From NCBI RefSeq assembly GCF_003012935.1, contig NZ_PUDR01000004.1, forward strand, positions 124,001 through 188,000: DNA of 64,000 nucleotides, read 5' to 3'. Below the pieces are notes generated by a model. That model did no database searches and was not told where the DNA came from. It saw nothing but the letters and a program-made list of their open reading frames with translations. This document shows positions 53,226 through 61,109 of this stretch, piece after piece (position 1 is the first letter of the stretch; each line of letters starts with the position of its first letter). The translations under genes and the position numbers were made by a program. The stretch is from Pannonibacter carbonis. GTDB lineage: Bacteria > Pseudomonadota > Alphaproteobacteria > Rhizobiales > Stappiaceae.

Positions 53226-54662
53226 TCACCGCAGCGAAAAGGGCACGATGCCCCGGGCGCGCTGGTCGACCAGCAGTTCCTTGTCGAGCGCCGGGAAGGC
53301 ACGGTCCTGGCAATCGCCGCGCGGGCATATGCGGCAGTTGATGCCAATGCGCGCCGGATTGACCCGGTCGGTCAGGCCGAGCTCGTCCGCATAGACGATC
53401 ATGTCCGCGTATTTCAGCTCGCAGCCAAGCCCCAGCGCATAGCGCCGCTCGCGCTCGCCGAACCGGGCAGCCGGCTTCGAGATGGAACGGGCCAGACAAA
53501 GATACTGGCTGCCGTCGGGCATCTCGCCCACCTGCGCCTGCAGCCGCCCGTCGCGATTCTCGAAGGCCTCATGCACGTTCCAGACCGGACAGGCGCCGCC
53601 GTAACGGGCAAACTGGAATCGCGTCGCGCTGTGCCGCTTGATCACATTGCCGGCCCGGTCAACCTTGAGAAAATAAAACGGTACGCCCTTCTCGCCGCTG
53701 CGTTGCAGCGTCGACAGACGATGGCAGATCTGTTCGAGGCTGGCACCGGTCGTCACCATCAGGCGATCGAGATCGTGGCGGTAGGACTTGGCCAGCGCCA
53801 GAAAGCCGCCATAGGGCAGCAGCAATGCGCCGGAGAAATAGTTGCGCAAGGCCAGACGGCAGATGTCGCGCGCAGCCTGACTGCGGAACCCGGCCTTTGA
53901 CACATGACCGGAAATCAGCGGATCGGCGGTCAGGTCCGCAATCAGGCACCCGAGCTGGAATTCCATCGCCGAACGTGGCAGGGCCCGGTCCAGCGTCACG
54001 GTCTTGCTGCGCGGGTTGAAGGCGGTGATCGGGCCATCCGGACGGGTGCGTTCGGCCACATCCACCCGCACGCCATGCGTCTCGAGCAGGAAGCCGGCGA
54101 GGACGGCGAACCGGTCCGGATGCCAGGCCAGACCGAGCCGCTCCGCAAGGGCTTCCGCGCTGACGTCCAGCGCATCGACATAATTGTCGATGTAGTGGAA
54201 GTGATCGCGCACCTCGTCGAAGGGCGGCACCATGCGCGGACCGCGTCCGGCCGCTTCCCCTTGCGAATCCAGGGCATCGTCAAAGGACGCCTGCTGCTCG
54301 CTCATGCGCCGCAGCCCGCCATAGAGGCCAAGCACGGCGCGGGCAAAATCCGGCGTGTGGGTGGCAACGCTTTTCAGGTCCTGCAACCCGACGCTGCCAT
54401 CATGAAAGCGCGTGTCGGCGAAGGCCTCGCCCAGATCGGCGACGAGGCGGTCGAGGTCGCTGGCCTCGAAACTGGCAAGATCGGCGCCAAATTCGCGGCT
54501 GACGGCAATCAGCACCGAGGCCGAGACCGGACGAATGTTGCTTTCAAGCTGGTTCACATAAGAGGGCGACAGATCCAGCCGGCTGGCAAAGGCGACCTGC
54601 GTCAGCCCCGCACGCTCGCGCAGCTTGCGCAGCACGTGCCCGGCAAAGAGTTTCTTGGCCAT
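53226..54662 (-). CDS. ScfR/PrpR-type short-chain acyl-CoA-responsive regulator
   Basis: 478 residues: XRE HTH (about 10-66, VAFASRLDLSPSYVNQLESN), ImmA/IrrE-like region (about 165-310) and the C-terminal short-chain fatty acyl regulator domain. Near the end Cys443, Cys446 and Cys451 form C-x2-C-x4-C (CRICPRGDC); in the Mycobacterium homologue PrpR similar cysteines hold a 4Fe-4S cluster, recalled from the literature. Such regulators control glyoxylate or methylcitrate genes in response to acyl-CoA. No such target gene is adjacent; the gene is convergent with the GntR gene. Confidence 0.88.
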   Translation of the reverse strand: MAKKLFAGHVLRKLRERAGLTQVAFASRLDLSPSYVNQLESNIRPVSASVLIAVSREFGADLASFEASDLDRLVADLGEAFADTRFHDGSVGLQDLKSVATHTPDFARAVLGLYGGLRRMSEQQASFDDALDSQGEAAGRGPRMVPPFDEVRDHFHYIDNYVDALDVSAEALAERLGLAWHPDRFAVLAGFLLETHGVRVDVAERTRPDGPITAFNPRSKTVTLDRALPRSAMEFQLGCLIADLTADPLISGHVSKAGFRSQAARDICRLALRNYFSGALLLPYGGFLALAKSYRHDLDRLMVTTGASLEQICHRLSTLQRSGEKGVPFYFLKVDRAGNVIKRHSATRFQFARYGGACPVWNVHEAFENRDGRLQAQVGEMPDGSQYLCLARSISKPAARFGERERRYALGLGCELKYADMIVYADELGLTDRVNPARIGINCRICPRGDCQDRAFPALDKELLVDQRARGIVPFSLR

Positions 54663-54822
54663 GCTTACACGCGCCCTCTCAAATTGCGAATAATTTGCAA
54701 TTTAACATATCACTTCTTTGCATATCGCTACAAGCCGTCAAAACGGCTAGGGTCTTCGCAACCGGACCTGACCACACGCAAATCCGGGGTGAAGGCAAGT
54801 GAGCCATTGGCGGGAGAGAGAC

Positions 54823-55104
54823 ATGCTGGATACCGTTTCTGAGAACTGGCATCGCGCGGCTGAATTCACGGCCCGTCCGGCGGGCGTCGTCTTGGCAGAG
54901 GAGCGGGTGTCGCTTCTGACCGACAGGCAGAAAGACGTGATGCGGATGCTGGCCGAAGGCATGATCAACAAGCAGATCGCCCATCGCCTCGACATCTCCG
55001 TCGCCACCGTGAAGACCCACATCGCTGCTGCCGTGCGCCGGATGAAGGCGCGTAACCGCATTCACGCGGTCGCCATGCTGATCCGCGCCGAAACCTTTGC
55101 CTGA
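54823..55104 (+). CDS. Single-domain LuxR-type HTH protein
   Basis: 93 residues. The C-terminal two thirds is one LuxR/GerE HTH (about 35-93): LLTDRQKDVMRMLAEGMINKQ and then ISVATVKTHIAAAVRRM. No receiver or ligand-binding domain precedes it. The ATG at 54823 follows GGGAGAGAG; an earlier GTG at 54799 has less support. Divergent from the ScfR-type gene (gap 160 bases) and convergent with a WYL regulator. Single-domain LuxR proteins act as DNA-binding regulators; target unknown. Confidence 0.85.
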   Translation: MLDTVSENWHRAAEFTARPAGVVLAEERVSLLTDRQKDVMRMLAEGMINKQIAHRLDISVATVKTHIAAAVRRMKARNRIHAVAMLIRAETFA

Positions 55105-55139
55105 GTGACAACTGCCCAGGCCAGGCAATTCGGTATGAC

Positions 55140-56153
55140 TCATGGCGCGGCACCTCCATGTGCCGCCGCCATGGCAGTCAGTTCGGTGGCCAGTCCGGCG
55201 CGCAGCGCCTCAGGCGCGATCAGTTCAGCTCCAGGCCCCAGCCAGCGCAGCAGCGGATAGAGCCGTTCTGCCGAAGTATCGGCAAGCCGCACCCGGACTG
55301 CGCCCGCGCCATCGGGCGTGAACAGAGCGTGGCGATAAAACCAGTCCTGCGACAGGCGACGGGCCTGTTCTGCAGTCACGCGGAGCTCTGCAAGACCGTC
55401 CTCCTGCGCCCAGCGCCGCATGGCACGGGACAGCCAGGCGCCGCCCAGCAGCGATTCGACCGAGAATTCCTTCGGCGCACGAAAGCGCATGCCGGTGACC
55501 GTAAGGTTGCGCAGCCGGTCGGCCCGGTAGATGCGCAGGTCATCGGCGTCGACGGAGCGGCCGGCGAGATACCAGAGATTGCGGTCAAACAGGATGCCGT
55601 AGGGCTCGACTTCATGTTCGCGGATCTCGTTCCGCGCCGGATTGCGATGCTCGAAGCGGACGCGGCAGCCAGCCAGGATCCCTTCCATAAAGCCATCCAG
55701 CGCGGCCTGCCACTCACCCACCGGCGGCGCCTGGGTAGCGTGATGAAACACGTCCACCGCCATGGGCTCGATCCCAATGATGCGCTCGGCCCGGGACAAA
55801 AGATCCTTGGCGCTTTTCGGCAGGGCGGAGACCAGTTTGCTCTCCGCCGTCTCGAGTTCGCTCGCCAGTGGCGTCGCGCGGATGCCGCGGACAAAGGCCA
55901 GCGCAACCAGCAGCGCCGCCGTCTCCTTGCGGGTCAGGGCAACGGGCGGCTGGTGATAGCCGCCCGCAAGCCGGTAGCCACCCTCCGCTCCCCGCTCGGC
56001 CTCGACCGGCACGCCAAGGGCAATCAGACGGTCGACATCCCGGTAAATGGTGCGCAGGGACACGGCAAACCGCTCGGACAAGGTGGCAGCGCTGACCAGC
56101 TTGCTACCGGAAAGCAGCAGCAGAATGCCCAGGGCACGGTCGATCGGGTTCAT
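55140..56153 (-). CDS. YafY/WYL-domain transcriptional regulator
   Basis: 337 residues: N-terminal HTH_11 winged helix (ATLSERFAVSLRTIYRDVDRLIALGVPV) and C-terminal WYL domain (about 140-330) with EHRNPARNEIREHEVEPYGI and LWYLAGRSVDADDLRIYRADRL. WYL domains sense nucleic acid or small ligands. The gap to the DUF1127 gene on the other strand contains two CTGTCAG repeats that may be its operator. Confidence 0.92.
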   Translation of the reverse strand: MNPIDRALGILLLLSGSKLVSAATLSERFAVSLRTIYRDVDRLIALGVPVEAERGAEGGYRLAGGYHQPPVALTRKETAALLVALAFVRGIRATPLASELETAESKLVSALPKSAKDLLSRAERIIGIEPMAVDVFHHATQAPPVGEWQAALDGFMEGILAGCRVRFEHRNPARNEIREHEVEPYGILFDRNLWYLAGRSVDADDLRIYRADRLRNLTVTGMRFRAPKEFSVESLLGGAWLSRAMRRWAQEDGLAELRVTAEQARRLSQDWFYRHALFTPDGAGAVRVRLADTSAERLYPLLRWLGPGAELIAPEALRAGLATELTAMAAAHGGAAP

Positions 56154-56238
56154 GGGGCCAGCGCTCGTCGGGGTTCAGGCATCGATTCGAGAAAAATCTA
56201 TACGCCAAGAACAAAACAAGATCAAAGCTGACTCGCAG

Positions 56239-56259
56239 CTGTCAGGATTGACCTGTCAG
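56239..56259. promoter_or_regulatory. Candidate WYL-regulator operator (two CTGTCAG repeats)
   Basis: CTGTCAG occurs at 56239-56245 and 56253-56259, 14 bases apart, and the second overlaps an inverted repeat TGAC-CT-GTCA (56249-56258). Position is between the divergent WYL regulator and DUF1127 genes. The same core (CTGTCA) occurs beside the second WYL gene. Confidence 0.45.
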
Positions 56260-56301
56260 TGTCCCCTCAAGGCGGATCACCCGCCGGACAGGAGAGACAC
56301 A

Positions 56302-56553
56302 ATGCACGCAGGACAGGACACAGCCCAGGCACATGCGACACCGGGACACGCAGCAGGCATCCGCACGCTCATGCGGCTGCTCCTAGACAGGTTCCGGTGT
56401 CATCTGAAAATCCGCCGGGCACAGCGCGAATTGTCGGCACTGGATGCACGCATGCTGAAGGACATCGGCCTGATGCGCGGTGACGATGGCCGATGGCAGA
56501 TCGACCGAGCCGGCGCTGAGCCCTTGCAACGCCACAGGACATCGGAGCGGTGA
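56302..56553 (+). CDS. DUF1127-domain small protein
   Basis: 83 residues. C-terminal half carries a DUF1127-like motif: RRAQRELSALDARMLKDIGLMRGDDG. Small Arg-rich proteins of this type are common in alphaproteobacteria, some acting in phosphate, RNA or stress regulation. The ATG at 56302 follows AGGAGAG. Divergent from the WYL regulator. A terminator used by the opposite-strand NDUFA9-type gene overlaps its 3' side. Confidence 0.82.
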   Translation: MHAGQDTAQAHATPGHAAGIRTLMRLLLDRFRCHLKIRRAQRELSALDARMLKDIGLMRGDDGRWQIDRAGAEPLQRHRTSER

Positions 56554-56593
56554 AACGAAAACAGGTTCACGGCCGGGAGGACCGTGAACCTGT
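56549..56593 (-). terminator. Rho-independent terminator of the NDUFA9-type gene
   Basis: Perfect 12-base arms (ACAGGTTCACGG at 56561-56572 and its complement at 56582-56593) around a 9-base loop, followed on the minus strand by TTTTCGTTTC. It ends the transcript that crosses the stop at 56629. Confidence 0.85.
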
Positions 56594-56628
56594 CAAAATT
56601 CGGGCATCAGCCCTGCAGGAACACCGCC

Positions 56629-57603
56629 TCAGGCGAGACGATGCGCGTCGTACTGGCCGCGCTCGCGGAACCGGTCCAGATAGGTCGGCAGCACCGCCGC
56701 CAGCGAGGACGGGTTGATACCGATGCCTGCCAGCGTGCGTCCGGCCTGCTCGGCCTCTGCGGAAACAATATTGTCCACCTTCAGCATGCGGACCTGATCG
56801 GTGGTCAGCAGCTTGCCCGGCAGCCGTTCCAGAATGCCGGCCTGAAGGCTGGCCACGCCAAAGGGAATCGGCAGCAACAGGCGCTGGCGCTGGATCACCT
56901 CGAGCATCAGTTCCATGCATTCCTTGAAGCTCTTCACTTCAGGACCGCCCAGTTCATAGACCGCGCCGGGCGTCAGGTCGCCGTCGACAGCCTTCGCAAC
57001 GGCTTCGGCGACATCACAGACATAAACCGGCTGGAACTTCGTCATCCCGCCGCCGATCAACGGCAAGGCCGGCGACACCCGGGCCATGGCGGCAAAACGG
57101 TTGAAGAACTGGTCTTCCGGGCCAAACACGATGGAGGGCCGCAGGATCACGCTGTCCGGCAGCGTTTCCAGCACGGCCGCCTCACCGGCCGCCTTGGTGC
57201 GGGCATAATCCGCATCGGAAGCCGCATCCGCGCCGATGGCGGAGAGATGCGTGATCGCGGACAGCCCGGCGCCGCGCGCGGCCTCGGCAATGGCGCGCGG
57301 ACCAAAGGCCTGAACTGCGTCGAAGGTCTGCTTGCCGGAGGCAGCCAGAATGCCGACCAGGTTGACCACCGCATCCGCGCCCTCGACCGCCCGGTCGACA
57401 GACCAGCGATAGCGCAGGTTCGCCTGCACAGGCATGATCTGCCCGACGCCGCCGAGCGGCTGCAGGTGTTCGGCCAGGTCCGGCCGGCGCACGGCTGCCC
57501 GGATCCGGTAGCCACGGCGCGCCAGCGCCTGAACCACGTGGCGGCCAATAAAGCCCGAACCGCCAAACACTGTTACGAGTTTTCCGTTGAGCGCCTTGGA
57601 CAT
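56629..57603 (-). CDS. Complex I NDUFA9-subunit family protein (atypical SDR)
   Basis: 324 residues. Extended/atypical short-chain dehydrogenase with NAD(P)-binding GGSGFIGRHVVQALARRG (about 14-31) and a YxxxK pair in YARTKAAGE. The pattern NLVGILAASGKQTFDAVQ and LRPSIVFGPEDQFFNRFA is typical of NDUFA9-like proteins, a supernumerary complex I subunit in mitochondria and alphaproteobacteria. Monocistronic, with its own terminator. Catalytic activity unknown. Confidence 0.92.
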   Translation of the reverse strand: MSKALNGKLVTVFGGSGFIGRHVVQALARRGYRIRAAVRRPDLAEHLQPLGGVGQIMPVQANLRYRWSVDRAVEGADAVVNLVGILAASGKQTFDAVQAFGPRAIAEAARGAGLSAITHLSAIGADAASDADYARTKAAGEAAVLETLPDSVILRPSIVFGPEDQFFNRFAAMARVSPALPLIGGGMTKFQPVYVCDVAEAVAKAVDGDLTPGAVYELGGPEVKSFKECMELMLEVIQRQRLLLPIPFGVASLQAGILERLPGKLLTTDQVRMLKVDNIVSAEAEQAGRTLAGIGINPSSLAAVLPTYLDRFRERGQYDAHRLA

Positions 57604-57777
57604 GCCTGCCGCTCCCTCTCGTGTCGCTTGTGAAATCCCATGCCGCCCGAAAAGCGGCTACCCGAGGGTTCTTAGCCCTTTGCCAGCCCAGTGTGAAGGC
57701 ACGATGTACACAAACACATTTTTCCTCAAAAGGCCGATTGACAACCCCCCGAGCCATCCTTAAAAGCCCCTCTCACA

Positions 57778-57864
57778 GCCCAGGTGGCGGAATTGGTAGA
57801 CGCACTAGCTTCAGGTGCTAGCGCTCGAAAGGGCGTGGAGGTTCGAGTCCTCTCCTGGGCACCA
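57778..57864 (+). tRNA. tRNA-Leu(CAG)
   Basis: 87 bases with an encoded CCA. Acceptor arms GCCCAGG (57778-57784) and CCTGGGC (57854-57860), discriminator A at 57861 and CCA to 57864. The anticodon stem ACTAGC/GCTAG encloses the loop TTCAGGT with anticodon CAG, reading CUG leucine codons. The long variable arm fits a class II tRNA. Confidence 0.97.
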
Positions 57865-57896
57865 AATCTGCTTCGGACCACTACCAGGTCCGAATG

Positions 57897-57926
57897 AAAA
57901 AGGTCCGGTTCGCCGGACCTTTTTTC
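57897..57926 (+). terminator. Rho-independent terminator after tRNA-Leu
   Basis: Arms GGTCCGG (57902-57908) and CCGGACC (57913-57919) around a TTCG tetraloop, followed by a run of six Ts (57920-57925). It lies 33 bases after the tRNA CCA. Confidence 0.92.
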
Positions 57927-57995
57927 GTTTTCAGCACGTCTTTTCAGCAGCTTGACGACTGGTCTGCGTACCAGGCCAACTATCTGCTCATAGGC

Positions 57996-58685
57996 TTATG
58001 GCGCCCCGCGCTCCCGCTGCAGGGCGTCGGCAAACCGTTTGCCAGCTTCGTCCCGGAATGTCTCGCCGGTGGGCTCTGCCGTCCTGATCAGATCGACGCG
58101 GAGGTGCCTGAAATCCCCGGCCTGTTCACACCAGATTGTGAGAAGCCAGCTTTCATCAAAGGCTGTCAGGCCAAGCGGCCGAGCAAGGCGTGAGGACGCC
58201 TGGCCATTCCGACTGACATAGTCGATCCGCAGCCTCTGTCGATCACGGATGGCAACACGAAGCCGATCATGCCGAGCCCGGTCCTCCGGTGAAAACCCGG
58301 TCGAGCTTGGCCCAGCCTCTAGCGGCGTCTTGATCATTGTTTCCCGGGCAGTGTCACCGATCGACGAGGCGATCTTGGCCGACACCCGTCCAGCCGCTTC
58401 GGCCAGCTGCGAACCACCTCGCTCGGCCACCAGCCGCATGCCGAGGGCAATTGCCTCAAGTTCGTCCGTATCGAATCGCAGCGACGGCATGAAGTAGCCG
58501 CGCTCCATCACGTAGCCGATACCGCCTTCGCCGCGAATCGGCGCCCCCATAGCCTGCAGATCGGCAATGTCCCGGTAGACGGTACGCACCGACACGCCGA
58601 GAAGAAGCCCGAGGTCCCGCGCCGTCGTCGGCTGCAGGCGCGAGCGAAAATGATCCATCAACGCAAAAAGTCGGAACAGGCGCAT
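57996..58685 (-). CDS. Second YafY/WYL-domain transcriptional regulator
   Basis: 229 residues, shorter than the WYL regulator at 55140. HTH_11 at the N-terminus (TTARDLGLLLGVSVRTVYRDIADLQAMGAP) followed by a compact WYL-like region with RIDYVSRNGQASSRLARPLGL and ESWLLTIWCEQAGDFRHLRVD. The ATG at 58685 is preferred to a GTG at 58697, since the operator-like repeats overlap the latter. Divergent from the secreted SnoaL-like gene, which may be its target. Confidence 0.88.
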   Translation of the reverse strand: MRLFRLFALMDHFRSRLQPTTARDLGLLLGVSVRTVYRDIADLQAMGAPIRGEGGIGYVMERGYFMPSLRFDTDELEAIALGMRLVAERGGSQLAEAAGRVSAKIASSIGDTARETMIKTPLEAGPSSTGFSPEDRARHDRLRVAIRDRQRLRIDYVSRNGQASSRLARPLGLTAFDESWLLTIWCEQAGDFRHLRVDLIRTAEPTGETFRDEAGKRFADALQRERGAP

Positions 58686-58696
58686 GCGAACCGCCA

Positions 58697-58718
58697 CTGC
58701 CAGAAACTGTCACTGCCA
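58697..58718. promoter_or_regulatory. Candidate operator of the second WYL regulator
   Basis: Three related hexamers lie in line: CTGCCA (58697-58702), CTGTCA (58707-58712) and CTGCCA (58713-58718). The core equals that of the repeats beside the first WYL regulator. They lie upstream of both divergent genes. Confidence 0.4.
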
Positions 58719-58757
58719 CCCTTGATACACGACGGGCCGACAACAACGGAGGTTCAA

Positions 58758-59234
58758 ATGCGCAAGCACAGCGCGGCAGCGGTGATGGCAGTCCTTTTTG
58801 GCCTGATCCCTGCTTCCCTTCACGCAGACACCGGAGCGACCCGCATGACAAAGGACGTCCACGCAACCATAACCCGCATGACCGACGCCTTCGCCAAGGG
58901 CGACGTTGCGGGCATTCTGTCCACCTATGAGCCAGACGCCGTCGTCGTCCCGGCACCGGGGGCGGCGCAGAGCGGTGCTGTGGCGACAGGCACAGCAGAA
59001 CTGGCAGCCATGTTCCGTCAGTTTGTTGATGCGGGCGTCGCCTTCTCCTACGGCGGCCACGAGGTGGTTGTCGCCGGTGATATCGCCCTGCATCTGATGC
59101 AATGGACCGCTCCCGGTCCGCTCGGAAACACAACGGCACTGTCTGTCGCTGTTCTGCGCAAGCAGCCGGACGGGACATGGAAAATGGTTCTCGACCATCC
59201 TTTCGGGGATACGGTAATGCAACAGGCGAACTGA
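58758..59234 (+). CDS. Secreted SnoaL/NTF2-like protein
   Basis: 158 residues with a signal peptide ([20 protein letters not shown], likely cut after LHA). The mature part is a small NTF2-like barrel: [42 protein letters not shown] and [11 protein letters not shown], as in SnoaL/DUF4440 proteins of unknown substrate. The ATG at 58758 follows GGAGG (58748-58752) by five bases. Divergent from the WYL regulator. Confidence 0.82.
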   Translation: MRKHSAAAVMAVLFGLIPASLHADTGATRMTKDVHATITRMTDAFAKGDVAGILSTYEPDAVVVPAPGAAQSGAVATGTAELAAMFRQFVDAGVAFSYGGHEVVVAGDIALHLMQWTAPGPLGNTTALSVAVLRKQPDGTWKMVLDHPFGDTVMQQAN

Positions 59235-59238
59235 CAGC

Positions 59239-59270
59239 CATCGCCGGGCGAGCTCTCGCGCCCGGCGATG
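59239..59270. repeat. GC-rich hairpin after the SnoaL-like gene
   Basis: Perfect 12-base arms (CATCGCCGGGCG at 59239-59250 and its complement at 59259-59270) with an 8-base loop. It begins five bases after the stop codon; no T-run follows, so it may be a Rho-dependent 3' end or a stability element. Confidence 0.6.
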
Positions 59271-59301
59271 TGGCGTCCCGTCCCGTCCATTCTTCCTTTA
59301 C

Positions 59302-59347
59302 CCCGTTCGCAGCTTTTCGAACGGGATATAAAGAAAGCTTTATATCC
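59302..59347 (+). promoter_or_regulatory. Overlapping inverted repeats upstream of ahcY
   Basis: Two hairpins share bases: CCCGTTCG/CGAACGGG (59302-59309 with 59318-59325) and GGATATAAAG/CTTTATATCC (59324-59333 with 59338-59347). They overlap at 59324-59325, so the complete stems compete for those bases. The second is also a 24-base DNA palindrome and could be an operator of an ArsR-type SAH-responsive regulator (SahR-like). Confidence 0.5.
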
Positions 59348-59491
59348 GAATTGCAGGGCCGGGCCGCGCGGGGTATAAGGGCGGCGGTTGCTGCAGGGTG
59401 GCCGGCTGCTTTGTGGCCGGGCGCACCCTGTGGCCAGATGCGTTTTCCGCCCCGCTCCGGGCCACTGGCCCGTCAGACACAGGACATTTTC

Positions 59492-60880
59492 ATGACCGAC
59501 TATATCGTCAAGGACATCAAGCTCGCCGACTGGGGCCGCACCGAGATCGAGATCGCCGAAACCGAGATGCCGGGCCTGATGGCCTGCCGCGCCGAATTCG
59601 GTGCCTCCAAGCCGCTGAAGGGCGCCCGCATCGCCGGTTCGCTGCACATGACGATCCAGACGGCCGTTCTGATTGAGACCCTGGTCGCCCTTGGCGCCGA
59701 CGTCCGCTGGGCTTCCTGCAACATCTTCTCGACCCAGGACCAGGCCGCTGCCGCGATTGCCGCCGCCGGCATCCCGGTGTTCGCCACCAAGGGCGAGACG
59801 CTGGAAGAATACTGGGACTACGCCGACCGCATCTTCGACTTCCCGGAAGGTGCCAACATGATCCTCGATGACGGCGGCGATGCCACGCTCTACATCCTGA
59901 TCGGCGCCCGCGTCGAAGCCGGCGAGACCAGCCTGATCGAGAACCCGAAGTCGGAAGAGGAAGAGTACCTCTTTGCCCAGATCAAGAAACGCATGGCCAA
60001 GAACCCGGGCTGGTTCATCAAGCAGCGCGACCTCATCCAGGGCGTGACGGAAGAGACCACCACCGGCGTGATGCGTCTTTATGAAATGCAGAAGAAGGGC
60101 CAGCTGCCGTTCCCGGCGATCAACGTCAACGACAGCGTCACCAAGTCCAAGTTCGACAACCGCTATGGCTGCCGCGAATCGCTGGTCGACGGCATCCGCC
60201 GCGGTACCGACGTGATGATGTCGGGCAAGGTCGCCGTGGTCTGCGGCTATGGCGACGTCGGCAAGGGCTCGGCCCAGTCGCTCGCCGGCTCCGGCGCCCG
60301 CGTCATCGTCACCGAAATCGACCCGATCTGCGCCCTGCAGGCGGCGATGGACGGCTTTGACGTCAAGACCCTCGACCAGGTTGCCGGCACCGCCGACATC
60401 TTCGTCACCGCCACTGGCAACAAGGACATCATCACCCTCGACCACATGCGGGCGATGAAGGACATGGCCATCGTCTGCAACATCGGCCACTTCGACAACG
60501 AGATCCAGGTTGCTGCGCTGAAGAACTTCCAGTGGCGTCCGGTCAAGGACCAGGTCGACATGGTCGTGTTCCCGGATGGCAAGCGGATGATCCTCCTGTC
60601 GCAGGGCCGTCTCGTGAACCTCGGCAATGCCACCGGTCACCCGAGCTTCGTCATGTCGGCGAGCTTCACCAACCAGGTGCTGGCCCAGATCGAGCTCTTC
60701 ACCCGCGGCGACCAGTACCAGAACGAGGTCTACGTCCTGCCGAAACACCTCGACGAGAAGGTTGCGCGCCTGCATCTCGACAAGCTCGGCGTCACGTTAA
60801 CCGAACTGTCTGACGATCAGGCCCAATACTTGGGGATTGCGAAGGCCGGTCCGTTCAAGTCGGAACACTACAAGTATTGA
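59492..60880 (+). CDS. ahcY: Adenosylhomocysteinase
   Basis: 462 residues. NAD-dependent hydrolysis of S-adenosylhomocysteine to homocysteine and adenosine, restoring methylation capacity. NAD-binding [39 protein letters not shown], and the C-terminal HYKY are all family features, and TSADIQ-like catalytic segments are in place. ATG 59492 is chosen by family. Preceded by palindromic control elements and followed by a clear terminator. Confidence 0.98.
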   Translation: MTDYIVKDIKLADWGRTEIEIAETEMPGLMACRAEFGASKPLKGARIAGSLHMTIQTAVLIETLVALGADVRWASCNIFSTQDQAAAAIAAAGIPVFATKGETLEEYWDYADRIFDFPEGANMILDDGGDATLYILIGARVEAGETSLIENPKSEEEEYLFAQIKKRMAKNPGWFIKQRDLIQGVTEETTTGVMRLYEMQKKGQLPFPAINVNDSVTKSKFDNRYGCRESLVDGIRRGTDVMMSGKVAVVCGYGDVGKGSAQSLAGSGARVIVTEIDPICALQAAMDGFDVKTLDQVAGTADIFVTATGNKDIITLDHMRAMKDMAIVCNIGHFDNEIQVAALKNFQWRPVKDQVDMVVFPDGKRMILLSQGRLVNLGNATGHPSFVMSASFTNQVLAQIELFTRGDQYQNEVYVLPKHLDEKVARLHLDKLGVTLTELSDDQAQYLGIAKAGPFKSEHYKY

Positions 60881-60948
60881 TTTGACGCCGGACAGACACA
60901 ATATCTGGTAAGGATCCGCAGTCTTACCCTGCGGAAAAGCACGATCCA

Positions 60949-60983
60949 CAGGCCCCGCCCCAAAGCGGGGCCTGTTAACTTTT
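60949..60983 (+). terminator. Terminator of ahcY
   Basis: Perfect 10-base arms (CAGGCCCCGC at 60949-60958, complement at 60965-60974) with a 6-base loop, followed by TTAACTTTT. It lies 68 bases after the ahcY stop and before the divL promoter region. Confidence 0.85.
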
Positions 60984-61109
60984 CAGCAACAGACTCTTTA
61001 GCGCGATTCTCGAACGCGGTATGGTCAGGACGAATCAGGGGAAACGAGGCATTTCCTTGAGGACTCCGGCCTCCGGCCGGACTTACAGGCGGCGAATGAG
61101 GATCACGAA

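Noticed and set aside
59235-59491. SAH riboswitch in front of ahcY
   Set aside because: The hairpins present do not show the conserved SAH-riboswitch core that I know; listed instead as inverted repeats.
59048-60775. 575-codon antisense reading frame within ahcY
   Set aside because: Shadow of the highly biased ahcY codons; Asp/Val/His-rich artefact sequence.
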